From positions 434,001-498,000 of the forward strand of contig NZ_PYAL01000002.1 of the NCBI RefSeq assembly GCF_004121055.1: a stretch of DNA of 64,000 bases, given 5' to 3'. Made by a program: the position numbers and the translations under genes. Positions 1 through 9,231 of the stretch are shown piece by piece; the first letter of the stretch is position 1, and each line of letters begins with the position of its first letter. The stretch is from Achromobacter aloeverae. GTDB lineage: Bacteria > Pseudomonadota > Gammaproteobacteria > Burkholderiales > Burkholderiaceae_B. The notes below the pieces were generated by a model. The model had not been told where the DNA came from, did not search any database, and was given only the letters and a program-made list of their open reading frames with translations.

Positions 1-341
1 CGAGCCATGCGCGCCGCGACGAGCAGCATCACGGCCGCGAAGCCGGCGCTCAGCCACGCAGCGGGCAGTTGCTTGGCCAGCAGCAGGCCGGCCGGGGCCG
101 CGATCCCGCCCGCGAGGGCCATCAACGCGGCCGCCTTGTAGCGCACCAGCCCGTGTCGCAAGCCCTGCACGGCGCCTAGCGCGGCCGCCGAGCCCACGGC
201 GATGAGGGCCACCGGGGCGGCCTCGGCCAGTCCGAGGTGCAGCCCGAGCATCAGCGCCGGGACGGCAAGAATGCCGCCGCCCGCGCCGGTCAATCCAAGA
301 AGGGTACCGATAGCCAGGCCGAGGACAGTCGCAGTGAACAC
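1..341 (-). CDS. TauE/SafE family sulfite exporter-like permease (partial)
   Basis: Only the first 113 or so codons are present; the 3' part lies beyond the window edge. The N-terminus is a hydrophobic stretch with a Gly-rich turn (GLTGAGGGILAVPALM at about residues 17-32), which is the usual first repeat of the TauE/SafE (DUF81) permeases. These are inner-membrane carriers for sulfur-containing anions or organic acids. A GTG at 339-341 is taken as start because an in-frame TAA lies three codons upstream. The substrate cannot be told from this fragment. Confidence 0.75.
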   Translation of the reverse strand, partial: MFTATVLGLAIGTLLGLTGAGGGILAVPALMLGLHLGLAEAAPVALIAVGSAAALGAVQGLRHGLVRYKAAALMALAGGIAAPAGLLLAKQLPAAWLSAGFAAVMLLVAARMA

Positions 342-456
342 ACTAAATTACCTAATTGAATAAGCTTATTATCATAAGTCATTAAATAGGATTTGTGCAC
401 CCACACCACACCCCCACCCACACCCGCGCCGGCAGCCTCCGACCTCCGCCCCCCGC
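342..456. other. intergenic gap between two minus-strand genes
   Basis: 115 bases. An AT-rich part lies around 341-385 (likely promoter region of the TauE-like gene), followed by a C-rich stretch at 396-430. No hairpin or operator stands out. Confidence 0.4.
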
Positions 457-1461
457 TCACGACGGCGTGATCCCCGCCGCCTCCACATAACCTTTCCACC
501 GCGCCTTGTCCTGCAGCACGAACGCTTCCACTTCCTTGGGCGTGGCGGGCGGATACAGCAGGAACCCCTGGTCCGCATAGATCTGCCGCACCTTGGGCTT
601 GTCGATCGACTTCTGGAATTCCTGGTTCAGCAGCGTGACGATGCTGTCCGGCGTCTTGCGCGGCGCGAAGACGGCATGCCACGTGACGATCTCGTAATCC
701 GTCCGTGTGACGCTGGCGATGGTGGGCAGTTGCGGCGCCCACGGCAGCGCTTCCTTGCTGGACACCGCCAGCGCGACCAGCTTGCCCGACCTAACCAGCG
801 GATCCACCGCCGACCAGGCATCGATATGAAACGTATTGCGTCCGGCGGCCAGGTCGGACATGGCCGTCATGTCCTTGTACGGCACATGCAGGACGCCCGG
901 CGCGCCGATGGCGCGGGCGAACGTCGCGCCCGCGATGTGGCTGGACGCGCCCACCCCATAGGAACTGAAGCTGCGTTGCGTCGGGTCCTTGCGCAGGTAG
1001 GCGATGAAATCCTGGATATTGGTGATCCCCAGCGACGTCGGCGCCACCAGAACCAGCGGCAGCTTCGCCGTGCGGGAAATCGCCGCGAAGTCATGGTCCG
1101 GATCGAAGGGCAGCGTCTTGTAGACGTAGGGATTGATGCAGAAAGGCGTCGCCGTGGAATACAGCAGCGTCGCCCCGTCTGGCCGCGACACGGCTACCTG
1201 GCGTGTGCCGATGTTGCCGGCCGCCCCGGCCTTGTTCTCGACGATGAAGTTGCCATGCAGGCGGTCGCTGACATCGTTCACCAGCAGGCGGGCCAGGATA
1301 TCGGTGCTGCCGCCGGACCCGTAGGGCACGATGACGTTGACCGGGCCGGACGGATAGGATGGACCGGCACCCAGGGCCGGCCGGAAGGAGGAAAGCGGAA
1401 GCGCGGCGGCCCCGACCAGGCCGGACAGCGTTTTCAAGACATTGCGACGCGGATGGTTCAC
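457..1461 (-). CDS. Bug/TctC-family periplasmic substrate-binding protein
   Basis: 334 residues, the normal length for Bug receptors, which bind small carboxylates or related solutes in the periplasm for tripartite tricarboxylate transporters or signalling. The start is GTG, with CAGGAG about 7 bases upstream. The N-terminus has a twin-arginine-like motif (PRRNVLKTL) before a hydrophobic segment, so export may use Tat; this is inference. Family marks are VIVPYGSGGSTDILARLL near residue 43-60, a Gly-rich loop ENKAGAAGNIGT, and PDGATLLY. No TctA or TctB membrane subunits are nearby, as is common for orphan Bug receptors. Location before the FAD enzyme and HyuAB suggests it delivers their substrate. 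Confidence 0.88.
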   Translation of the reverse strand: MNHPRRNVLKTLSGLVGAAALPLSSFRPALGAGPSYPSGPVNVIVPYGSGGSTDILARLLVNDVSDRLHGNFIVENKAGAAGNIGTRQVAVSRPDGATLLYSTATPFCINPYVYKTLPFDPDHDFAAISRTAKLPLVLVAPTSLGITNIQDFIAYLRKDPTQRSFSSYGVGASSHIAGATFARAIGAPGVLHVPYKDMTAMSDLAAGRNTFHIDAWSAVDPLVRSGKLVALAVSSKEALPWAPQLPTIASVTRTDYEIVTWHAVFAPRKTPDSIVTLLNQEFQKSIDKPKVRQIYADQGFLLYPPATPKEVEAFVLQDKARWKGYVEAAGITPS

Positions 1462-1599
1462 GGATCACTCCTGATTCTCTTGTTTCCGTCCGGTCCCTTG
1501 TTCACGGCGACGGCTTGCTGCCCGTCGTCCGCACCGGACGGTCCGACATTTCAAGCTTGGTTGCGGGGTTGCCGCCTCTGCCTGCCTCGCGCCCGCGCT
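1462..1599. other. intergenic gap, no feature recognised
   Basis: 138 bases between the FAD oxidoreductase stop and the Bug receptor start, both on the minus strand. It contains the receptor's ribosome site and pyrimidine-rich sequence, but no convincing terminator or operator. Confidence 0.3.
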
Positions 1600-2934
1600 T
1601 CAGCGGGCTCTCCAGTGGTCATAGGCATCACGGGCCTGGTACCAGCTGCCGATGGCGAAGAGGAACCAGGTGTTGCCGGAATAGAAAGGATGGCCGGGTA
1701 TGTCTCCCATATCGAAGGCGTTGATGGGGTCGCGCGATTGCGCGGCGATCTTGCGTCCCAGGCTATGGCCCAGGTAGCTCATCATGGCCACGCCGCTGCC
1801 GTTGCAGCCGAGCGCGTAGTGCAGGCCGTCCGCGCCGCCGATGTGCGGCATGGCGTCCAGCGTCATCGCCACCTTGCCGCCCCAGCTGTGCGTGATGCGC
1901 GCTCCCGCCAGTTGCGGAAAGCGCTTGAGCATGGCGCGATACAGCAGGCGCGCCGTGGTCTCTTCGCTGGTCGGCGTGAAGCGCGCGCGCCCGCCGAACA
2001 GCAGGCGGCGGCCATCGGGCGAGAGCCGGTAGTGATTGACCACGCGGCGCGATTCGGACACCGCGCGATTGGTCGGCAGGATGTCCTCGGCCAGGCCCGG
2101 TGCCAGCTCGTCGGTGGCGATCATGTAGGTGGCGATGGGCACCACCCTGCGGTCCAGGCCGGCCATCTCGGGACCCGTGTAGCCGTTGGTGGCGATCACG
2201 ACCTCCCGCGCGCGTACGGTGCCGCGCCCGCTGGTGACGTCGTAGCCGCCCGGCACCCGCGCGATGCGCGCAACGGGCGCCTGTCCATGGATCTTCGCGC
2301 CGGCCGCGCGCGCCGCGGCCAGCATGCCGCCGTAGAGCTGCGCCGGATGCAGGTGCCCGGCCCGCTCGATCAGGGCCGCGCCATGGTAGACGGACGAACC
2401 GATTTCCGCGTCCAGCGCCTCGCGCGGGATCATGCGCGCACGCGACTGGGTATTCGCATTGAGCTGCGCCATGCGGCCTTGCCAGGCTTCATAGTGCTGG
2501 GGCAGCCACATGGTGGTGAGGCGGCCAGTGGGCCGCCAGCCGCATTGGATGCCATGCTTTTCGATCAGCCCCACCACATAGGTCATGGCCGCGTCGGCGT
2601 CGCGCAGCCGCGCGGACAGGCGCTCGGCCCGTTGCGCGTCGTTCTCGCCGACGGCTGCCAGGGCTTTCTTCTGGACGTTGACGCCGCCCGAGACCTGGCC
2701 GCCGGAACGGGTGCTGGCGCCGATGCCCGGCCTTCCGGCCTCCAGCACGATCGCCTCGATACCGGCCTCCCGCAGCGTCAGCGCGCAGCAGATGCCCGTG
2801 TAGCCGGCGCCGATGATGACGACATCGGCGCTGGCGGGCAGTGCGTCGTCGTCGGTCTCGGGCGGCGCATAGGCCTCCCACCAATAAGGCAGCTTGCGAA
2901 AGTCCGAAGAAAAGATCTCGGCGGACGTAGCCAT
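1600..2934 (-). CDS. FAD-dependent amine oxidoreductase (gamma-glutamylputrescine oxidase-like)
   Basis: 444 residues from the ATG at 2932-2934, chosen because AGGAG lies 8 bases upstream; a longer frame to 2979 lacks such a site. The DAO fold begins at residues 38-67 with a Rossmann motif (IIGAGYTG) and the acidic end of strand 2 (VLEAG). The N-terminal tail with YWWEAYAPPE and the C-terminal GGKVAMTLDAMPHIG region resemble PuuB/OrdL-type enzymes, which oxidise secondary amines with O2 in the cytoplasm. It lies 57 bases after hyuB on the same strand, so it probably acts on an amine released by, or fed into, the HyuAB reaction. The exact substrate is unknown. Confidence 0.82.
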   Translation of the reverse strand: MATSAEIFSSDFRKLPYWWEAYAPPETDDDALPASADVVIIGAGYTGICCALTLREAGIEAIVLEAGRPGIGASTRSGGQVSGGVNVQKKALAAVGENDAQRAERLSARLRDADAAMTYVVGLIEKHGIQCGWRPTGRLTTMWLPQHYEAWQGRMAQLNANTQSRARMIPREALDAEIGSSVYHGAALIERAGHLHPAQLYGGMLAAARAAGAKIHGQAPVARIARVPGGYDVTSGRGTVRAREVVIATNGYTGPEMAGLDRRVVPIATYMIATDELAPGLAEDILPTNRAVSESRRVVNHYRLSPDGRRLLFGGRARFTPTSEETTARLLYRAMLKRFPQLAGARITHSWGGKVAMTLDAMPHIGGADGLHYALGCNGSGVAMMSYLGHSLGRKIAAQSRDPINAFDMGDIPGHPFYSGNTWFLFAIGSWYQARDAYDHWRAR

Positions 2935-2991
2935 GCGATGCTCCTTGCTAGCCGTGGCTGCGCGTGCAGTGGCTGCCACGCGCCGGTACGT

Positions 2992-4998
2992 TTACCCGCG
3001 CGCCGCGAGGTCCGCCGGCCGGGGCAGGTCGGCGTACCGTTGTGCCAGCGTCGCGTAGATGCGTTCGATATCGGCCGCGCCGCCGTCCGGGGGCGGCGCG
3101 GTGTCCTTCAGCGCCTCGAACATCCGGTGCTTCACGAAATGGCGCCAGCTGACCGGGATGGCCGCCATGATGCGCGTCATCGCGTCGTACCGCGCGGGGG
3201 TCCAGATGCGCTCGAAGCGGCTGCGGCCCGGCCCGAAATCGAAATGCCCCGGCCGTGGCGGCTGGCCGGACCGCAGGGACTGCGTGGCTGCCACGTCAAC
3301 CGTCAGGTCGGGACCCAGCGCCACGCCATAGGCGTCGCGCGCGTGCGCGATCGACACGAAGCCGCAGCGCACATCCTCCACCACCTGTTCTATCGGCCGC
3401 TCGTACGGATGGCCGTAGCCCCCGCCGGCGGGCCCCTCCAGCCGGATGACGTCGCCGGGCGCGCAATTGACCAGATCGCTATTGCGCAGCTCTTCAGGCT
3501 GGGCGGAATCGGGATTCTTGATGAAGCGGGAGTTGGCCCCGGCCTTGCCGCCGACCACGCCCCACGCCGCCAGTTCCGACCGGTTGCGGTTGCGCGCGGT
3601 CACCACGCCATTGGGCGCCAGCAGCTTGAATTCCATGGTCGCCGCGTTGCCGCCGCGCAGGCGGCCTGCGCCGCCGGTATCCGGCACCAGACCGTAGCGG
3701 ATGATCTCGATGGGCACTTCGGCTTCGTTGATTTCGACGGGCGTGTTCTTCAGGAAGGCATTGTTGGCGCCGCAGCCTTCCACGCCGTCGAATTCCGGCC
3801 CGGCACCAGCCCCGCCCCCGCAAGGCCCGATGGAAGACAGCACCTGGCGTCCTTCGCGCGTCGCGGTCTTGACGTTGAGCAGCGTCGAGCCGCCGGCGGG
3901 GCATGCCGGCAGGCGCTCGGGCAGCGCGCGATTGAAGGCGCCGAACGTGCAGGCCTGGATCACCGCGGCCATCAGGCTGCGCATGCCCACCGCCGCCGGC
4001 GCATGGGGATTGACCACGGTGCCCTCGGGCAGCACGGCATGGCAGGGCCGCACGGAGCCGTAGTTCAGCATGTTGCGGGGAGCCAGGGAATGCATGACGT
4101 AGATCAGGCCCACCGTGATGACCGAGTGGTGCCCGTCGCCGCCGGTCGGCACGTTCAGCGAGGACGCCACCTGCGGATCGCTGCCGGTGAAGTCCAGCGT
4201 CAGTTCATCGCCGCGCACGCGCAAGGTGATGTGGATGCGGCAGGGATACCCGCCCACCGAGTCCTCGTCGGCATATTCGGAGAAGGCATAGTCGCCGTCG
4301 GGTATCTCGCGGATCAGCGCGCGGGTCTGTTGCTCCGCGTAGTCGAGGATGGCCTCGGCGCCCTGCATGAATTCCTCGACGCCGAAGCGGTCGATGATTT
4401 CATGCACCTTGCGCTCGCCGACGTTGAGCGCGGCGATCTGCGCGTTTAGATCGCCCTGGTTCTGGTCCGGCATTCGGACATTGATGGCCAGGATGCGCAG
4501 CAACTTCTCGTCGATGACGCCGTCGCGCATCAGCAGCATGGGCGGAATGCGGATGCCCTCCTGATGCACCTCGGTGAGGGTGCGCGACAGGGAGGCCGGC
4601 ACCGCGCCGCCCATGTCGGTGTTGTGGATGTGCGTGCCGACGAAGCACACCAGCCGGCCGTCGCGAAAGATCGGCTTCCAGACGTGCATGTCGGGCGTGT
4701 GAGTGGAAACGTAGCCGCTGTACGGGTCGTTGGTCAGGTAGATATCGCCTTCGCGGTAATCGTCCGTCATCTGGATCACCCGGCCATAGTCCAGGCCCGT
4801 GTACCAGGTGGCGCCGAAGGTCTTGGGCGACGCGAAGGTCTTGCCCGACGGCGTCATCAGCTGCGCCGAGAAGTCTTCCGTTTCCTTGACGAAGGTGGAG
4901 TAGGCCGTGCGCATCAGCGTGTAGCCCATGGCCTCGGCGGCCGCGGTGCAGTGGTTGGCCAGCACCTGCAAGCGGAAATTGTCGACGGTATGGCTCAC
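2992..4998 (-). CDS. hyuB: hydantoinase B / oxoprolinase family subunit
   Basis: 668 residues with a GTG start at 4996-4998 that overlaps the hyuA stop (GTGA), typical of translationally coupled subunits. HyuB proteins pair with HyuA to hydrolyse hydantoins, 5-oxoproline or similar cyclic amides with ATP; acetone carboxylase belongs to the same family. Signature stretches are NDPYSGYVSTHTPDMHVWK, GTHIHNTDMGGAVPASL and the Gly-rich C-terminal part ending around GPAGGGYGHPYERP. It is longer than the second HyuB in this window (540 residues) because of a C-terminal extension after that motif. Confidence 0.88.
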   Translation of the reverse strand: MSHTVDNFRLQVLANHCTAAAEAMGYTLMRTAYSTFVKETEDFSAQLMTPSGKTFASPKTFGATWYTGLDYGRVIQMTDDYREGDIYLTNDPYSGYVSTHTPDMHVWKPIFRDGRLVCFVGTHIHNTDMGGAVPASLSRTLTEVHQEGIRIPPMLLMRDGVIDEKLLRILAINVRMPDQNQGDLNAQIAALNVGERKVHEIIDRFGVEEFMQGAEAILDYAEQQTRALIREIPDGDYAFSEYADEDSVGGYPCRIHITLRVRGDELTLDFTGSDPQVASSLNVPTGGDGHHSVITVGLIYVMHSLAPRNMLNYGSVRPCHAVLPEGTVVNPHAPAAVGMRSLMAAVIQACTFGAFNRALPERLPACPAGGSTLLNVKTATREGRQVLSSIGPCGGGAGAGPEFDGVEGCGANNAFLKNTPVEINEAEVPIEIIRYGLVPDTGGAGRLRGGNAATMEFKLLAPNGVVTARNRNRSELAAWGVVGGKAGANSRFIKNPDSAQPEELRNSDLVNCAPGDVIRLEGPAGGGYGHPYERPIEQVVEDVRCGFVSIAHARDAYGVALGPDLTVDVAATQSLRSGQPPRPGHFDFGPGRSRFERIWTPARYDAMTRIMAAIPVSWRHFVKHRMFEALKDTAPPPDGGAADIERIYATLAQRYADLPRPADLAARG

Positions 4999-7046
4999 GA
5001 CGGCTCTCCTTCGGCGGTGATGCGCAGGTTGGCGTACTCATCGACCCGGCAGGCATGGCCTACCGGAATGACCGTGGTGCAATCGTCCTGGGTGACGATG
5101 GCCGGGCCCTGGAAGTGCTGGCCGGCGTGCAGCGACGCGCGGCTGTGGAGGTCCACGACGCGGAAGCCGCCGTCCAGCCAGACGCGCACCTGGCGGTCCG
5201 GCGTCGGCGTGCCGGGACGCGGCTCGTGGCGCGGAAAGCGCGGCTTGTCGTTGTTGCCGGAGATCACCACCCGCAGGCTGACGACCTGCACCGGCGCACG
5301 CTCGTCGGCGTGTCCGTAGAGGCGCCGGTGCATGGCATGGAAGGCCTGTCCCACCGCCACGGCGTCGCCCGCCGCCAGGTGCGCGGGATCCAGTTCCGTG
5401 TCGATTTCGTAGGATTGGCCGCGATAGCGCATCTCCGCCGAATAGACCAGCTCGGCCTGGTCGATGTGGCCCTGTTCCTGGCGCAGCCATTGTTCGGCGC
5501 GCGTGCGCAAGGCGGCGAATTCGTCGCGAATGGCGGGGAGGCTGGCGGGGGTGAGATCGGTGTAGACGGTCTTGAGGAAATCGCTCTTGAGGTCGGCGAT
5601 CAGGCCCCCGAGGGCGCTGAGCGTGCCGGGCGAGGGCGGCACGACGATTTCCTTGACCTTGATTTCGCGGGCCAGGAAGCCGCCCAGCATGGGGCCGGCT
5701 CCGCCGAAAGCGAGGACGGCATATTCGCGCGGGTCGATGCCGTAGCGCGACACCAGCCCGCTGACTTCCGTGTACATGCCCGAGACGGCGATCTGGATGA
5801 TGGCTTCGGCGGTTTCCTCGATGCCGCGGCCCAGGCGGATGGCCAGTTCGCCGACCGCCCGGCGCGAGGCATCGGCATCGACTTCCACCGCCTGGTAGCC
5901 GAGGTCGGAATGACCCACCAGCCCGCAGCAGACAAAGGCATCGGTGATGGTGGCGCGCGTGCCGCCGCGCCGGTAGCAGGCCGGGCCGGGACGCGAGCCG
6001 GCGCTTTCCGGGCCGACCTTGAGCACGCCCAGCGGATCGACCCACGCGATGGACCCGCCTCCCTCGCCGACCGAGGACACGGAGACCGACGGAATGTAGA
6101 TCTGGAAATCGCCGATCAGTTCGCCGACGCCGTATTGGGGCTTGCCGTCGATGATCACGGCGATGTCGGCGCTGGTGCCGCCGATGTCCAGGCTGAGGCA
6201 GCGCGCGATGCCGGCGGTGGCGGCGACGTGCGCCGCGCCGATGACGCCGGCGGCCGTGCCGGACAGGATCATTTGCACGCAGTCGCGCTTGCCTTGCTCG
6301 GCCGTCATCACCCCGCCGTTGGACTTGGTCAGGCGCGGCTCGGGCCGCACGCCGGCATTCTTCAGCGCGGCTTGCAGCGAGCCGAGGTAGTGCGCCACGC
6401 GCGGCTGGACATACCCGCCGATGACCGCCGTGATGGTGCGCTCGTATTCGCGGATGATGGGCCAGGTTTCGCTGGAGCACGACACGGGCAGGTCGGGCGC
6501 GAGGGCGGCGATGATTTCCTTGACCCGCAACTCGTGCGCCGGATTGCGATAGGCATGCAGCAGGGAAATGACGATGCCTTCGGCGCCCGCGTCCTGCGCC
6601 GCGCGCACGGCGCGAGTCACGCTGGCCTCGTCCAGCGGCTGGCGCACCGAGCCGTCCGGCGCCATCCGCTCGTCGATGCCGAAGACCATGCTGCGCTTGA
6701 TGAGCGGCGTGGGACGGCGCGACAGCAGGTGGTACATGTCCGGCGTCTTCAGCCGCGCCAGCTCAAGCACGTCGCAGAAGTTGCGGGTGGCGAACAGCGC
6801 CAGCTTCAGGCCCTTGCGCTGGATCACCGTATTGATGCCGACCGTGGTGCCGTGCGTGAAATAGCTGATCTGGCCGGGCTGTATGCCGTAGCGCTCGCCC
6901 AGCATGCGCACCCCGGCGATGACTTCCTCCCCCGGCTGGTCGGGGCGGGAGAATACTTTCAGGCTCTTGATTTCGCCGCTGTCTTCATCGAAGACCGCGA
7001 AGTCGGTGAACGAGCCGCCGATATCGACGCCTACTCTATACCCCAT
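4995..7046 (-). CDS. hyuA: hydantoinase A / oxoprolinase family ATP-binding subunit
   Basis: 683 residues from the ATG at 7044-7046. A longer frame to 7127 exists, but its extra 27 residues do not match the family, and MGYRVGVDIGGSFTDFAV is the expected N-terminus. The actin-like ATPase motifs are DIGGSFTD at the start, THGTTVGIN near residue 67 and a second phosphate loop LDIGGTSADIAV in the middle; FGGAGPM lies further on. With HyuB it should perform ATP-driven ring opening of a hydantoin or oxoproline-type compound in the cytoplasm. It is the first gene of the minus-strand operon and is divergent from the IclR gene. Confidence 0.9.
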   Translation of the reverse strand: MGYRVGVDIGGSFTDFAVFDEDSGEIKSLKVFSRPDQPGEEVIAGVRMLGERYGIQPGQISYFTHGTTVGINTVIQRKGLKLALFATRNFCDVLELARLKTPDMYHLLSRRPTPLIKRSMVFGIDERMAPDGSVRQPLDEASVTRAVRAAQDAGAEGIVISLLHAYRNPAHELRVKEIIAALAPDLPVSCSSETWPIIREYERTITAVIGGYVQPRVAHYLGSLQAALKNAGVRPEPRLTKSNGGVMTAEQGKRDCVQMILSGTAAGVIGAAHVAATAGIARCLSLDIGGTSADIAVIIDGKPQYGVGELIGDFQIYIPSVSVSSVGEGGGSIAWVDPLGVLKVGPESAGSRPGPACYRRGGTRATITDAFVCCGLVGHSDLGYQAVEVDADASRRAVGELAIRLGRGIEETAEAIIQIAVSGMYTEVSGLVSRYGIDPREYAVLAFGGAGPMLGGFLAREIKVKEIVVPPSPGTLSALGGLIADLKSDFLKTVYTDLTPASLPAIRDEFAALRTRAEQWLRQEQGHIDQAELVYSAEMRYRGQSYEIDTELDPAHLAAGDAVAVGQAFHAMHRRLYGHADERAPVQVVSLRVVISGNNDKPRFPRHEPRPGTPTPDRQVRVWLDGGFRVVDLHSRASLHAGQHFQGPAIVTQDDCTTVIPVGHACRVDEYANLRITAEGEPS

Positions 7047-7115
7047 GAATGCCCCCAACTCTGCTGATGACCGCGAACAGGGAGTAGCCGCTTGCGGGCA
7101 GCCGCAAGGTCGGCT

Positions 7116-7142
7116 ATTATTTTTCACTAGATGAACAATAAT
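7116..7142. promoter_or_regulatory. candidate IclR operator between hyuA and iclR
   Basis: A nested dyad sits midway in the divergent gap: ATTATT (7116-7121) pairs with AATAAT (7137-7142), and inside it TTCA (7123-7126) pairs with TGAA (7132-7135) across 5 bases. IclR regulators usually bind short palindromes of this size in the shared promoter region. Assignment to the neighbouring regulator is inference. Confidence 0.45.
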
Positions 7143-7158
7143 TTCACCCCGTGATCAA

Positions 7159-7806
7159 ATGAATGATAATAGGTCGGTCCAGCGGTGTCTAGCCATCCTG
7201 CGGGCTTTTCGCGGGGGCCCCGGGCAATCCCTTACGGCGCTTTCGCAAGCGGTGGATTTGCCGCACGCCACGGTGCTGCGGCTGCTCAATACGCTGTTGG
7301 GGGAGGGCTATGTGCGCAAGGAAGGGACGCGCTGGTCGCTCACGCCGCAATTGCTGGAGATCGGCTTCGCGGCCCTGGCCAATACCGGCGTCGACGATCT
7401 CATCCAGGCTTCCCTGCAGGCGCTGGCGGACCGTTGCGACGGCATGGTCAACATCGGCGAGCGCGCGAAGGAGGATGTCGTCATCATCGCGCGCGCCAGC
7501 TCGGCATCGGAACGCCGCAAGCTCATCGTGGTCAACCTGCGGGTCGGCAATGCACTGCCGCCGGGCAGCGCGCTGCATTCCGCGCTGGGCCTGTCGCCGG
7601 ACCAGTGGTCGACGGCCAGCTATCCGGAGCGCCGGGTGACGACGGTGGGCATTGCCCTGTTCACCAGCCCCACGCGCGCCTTGTCGCTGGGCCTGTCGGT
7701 CAATGACGACGATTACGACGCGGCCCGCATCAAGGCGGAGGTGTTGCCGCTGATGCGCGCCGAGCGCGACCAGATACTGCGACTAATGCATCTCGGCGCG
7801 GTCTGA
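7159..7806 (+). CDS. IclR family transcriptional regulator (short form)
   Basis: 215 residues, shorter than the usual 250 or so. An N-terminal winged helix-turn-helix (about residues 5-60; LPHATVLRLLNTLLGEGYV) is followed by a recognisable but reduced effector-binding domain that includes VNLRVGNALPPGSALHSALG. It is transcribed away from hyuA, with 112 bases between starts, and probably controls the hydantoinase operon in response to its substrate. The ribosome site is weak. The shortened effector domain could mean altered ligand binding or lost C-terminal contacts. Confidence 0.82.
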   Translation: MNDNRSVQRCLAILRAFRGGPGQSLTALSQAVDLPHATVLRLLNTLLGEGYVRKEGTRWSLTPQLLEIGFAALANTGVDDLIQASLQALADRCDGMVNIGERAKEDVVIIARASSASERRKLIVVNLRVGNALPPGSALHSALGLSPDQWSTASYPERRVTTVGIALFTSPTRALSLGLSVNDDDYDAARIKAEVLPLMRAERDQILRLMHLGAV

Positions 7807-7902
7807 GACGTAAACCGGCTTCGGGTTACTGACCTGTCGGCGCGATCACGACCGTGATGCGCCGGGACGGTCTTTATAACCTCGTCGCGGATGCCGGAAA
7901 AA

Positions 7903-8154
7903 ATGTCTTATCAGTTCAAACTTATCTATAACTTGCAGGATGCCACACGCCTTGAAAACCTGGCCGACGAGTTATTGCGATTGTTGAAGTACAACGGTTG
8001 CGAGCAAGTCGAGCTGGCATGGAAGCAGGGCAACCTGGTGGCACTGGCCTTCAATCGCGAGGCCCCCACCATGGACGATGCCGTGGCGCAGGCGGTGTTG
8101 GAAGTCAGCCGTGTCGTGCGCGTCGACCAGCTGGTGCGGGTTCAGGCGGGATAG
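7903..8154 (+). CDS. small protein of unknown function
   Basis: 83 residues from the ATG at 7903, which has GGAAA just upstream; an in-frame ATG at 7891 would add four residues. It is acidic and rich in Leu and Val, with no signal peptide or membrane segment and a predicted alpha/beta content (YQFKLIYNL, QVELAWKQGNLVALAF). I do not recognise a family. Its stop overlaps the 3' end of the convergent AraC gene by 13 bases. Frame length and codon use look like a real gene. Confidence 0.55.
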   Translation: MSYQFKLIYNLQDATRLENLADELLRLLKYNGCEQVELAWKQGNLVALAFNREAPTMDDAVAQAVLEVSRVVRVDQLVRVQAG

Positions 8155-9032
8155 GCGGGCGGCGCCGCGCTGTCTTGGGCATCGTCCCGCCGCGCGATGC
8201 CCGCGAAATACTTGCCGGGCGGCTTGCCCAGCGATTTCTTGAACATGCTGATGAACGCCGTGACCGAGTCATAGCCCAGGGCTTCGGCCACGCGTTGCAC
8301 GGACTGGCCCGCGGACAGTTGGTGCAAGGCCACGATCAAGTGCAGCTGCTGGCGCCAGCGGCCGAAGGTGAGGCCGGTTTCCTGCCTGACCAGTCGCGCC
8401 AGCGTGCGTTCGCTGGTGGCCACCACGTGGCCCCATTCGGCCAGCGTGCGGCGGTCGGCGGGATCATCGGACAGCATTTTCGCGATGCGTCGCAGGCGCG
8501 GTTCGGCCGATGTGGGCAAATGCAGTTGCTCCCGCGGCATGCGCGCCAATTCTTCCAGCAGGACCCGGGCCAGGCGGCCGGTGGCGCTGTCCGCCTCGTA
8601 CTCGGACGGCAGGTCCGCCAGGCGCAGCACCAGTTCGCGCGCGAGCGGAGAAATGGCCAAGGTGCAGCAATGGTCGGGCAGGTCGGAGGCGCCTGGCTGG
8701 ACGAACAGATAGCCCATGCGCGCATTCGCCGTGGCGCGGATGCTGTGCGCAAGCCCGCCCGGCACCCAGACCGCGCACGTCGGCGGCACCATCCAGACGC
8801 CGTCGGGAACTTCGCAGACCACGCCGCCGCGCAAGGCCACCACCAATTGGCCTTGCGTGTGGCGGTGGGCCGGCACCTCCGCCCGGTGGTCTGCCGCGCG
8901 CACACGCACGCCGAAGACCGGCCCCAGGCGAGGGCTTTCCTCGAAGATATCCAAGGGTCCCAGCAGCACGCCTTCCGGCGCGGCGGTGGGAAAGGAAGCA
9001 AGGCGCGGAGCGAGACGGACGCGAGGTGGCAT
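8142..9032 (-). CDS. AraC family regulator with cupin sensor (NimR-like)
   Basis: 296 residues. The N-terminal half is a cupin (HRHTQGQLVVALRGGVV; roughly residues 50-110) and the C-terminal half has the two AraC helix-turn-helix motifs (ERTLARLVRQETGLTFGRW and VAEALGYDSVTAFISMFKKS). It faces away from a CynX/NimT-type MFS carrier, the same layout as E. coli nimR-nimT, in which NimR represses nimT and 2-nitroimidazole export. Function is inferred from that arrangement and domain order. No strong ribosome site lies before the start. Confidence 0.82.
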   Translation of the reverse strand: MPPRVRLAPRLASFPTAAPEGVLLGPLDIFEESPRLGPVFGVRVRAADHRAEVPAHRHTQGQLVVALRGGVVCEVPDGVWMVPPTCAVWVPGGLAHSIRATANARMGYLFVQPGASDLPDHCCTLAISPLARELVLRLADLPSEYEADSATGRLARVLLEELARMPREQLHLPTSAEPRLRRIAKMLSDDPADRRTLAEWGHVVATSERTLARLVRQETGLTFGRWRQQLHLIVALHQLSAGQSVQRVAEALGYDSVTAFISMFKKSLGKPPGKYFAGIARRDDAQDSAAPPAYPA

Positions 9033-9231
9033 GGGGCGGGGCGCGACGCAGGTGGGGCCGGGGCCATGATGGGCGGGCCGCCCGACGGCTGGGCCGGTAT
9101 GGAACGATGGGGGCCGATGCCTGGATGGCAGGATTCAGCGATTTCCTGGCATCTTAGCTAAATTCATAACGGCCCATGGGCGTTAAGGTTACGAACCCCC
9201 TCGCGCATGGGGCCCAGACCATGTAGATGCC
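9033..9231. promoter_or_regulatory. divergent promoter region of the NimR/NimT-like pair
   Basis: 199 bases. It includes an AT-rich patch near 9150-9172 and the palindrome GCCCATGGGC (9172-9181), either of which could take part in regulator binding. No match to a known operator can be claimed. Confidence 0.3.

Noticed and set aside
676-4449. Very long open frame (about 1257 codons) on the plus strand
   Set aside because: It lies opposite the Bug receptor, FAD enzyme and HyuB genes, has His/Arg/Gly-rich composition typical of an antisense frame in GC-rich DNA, and matches no family.
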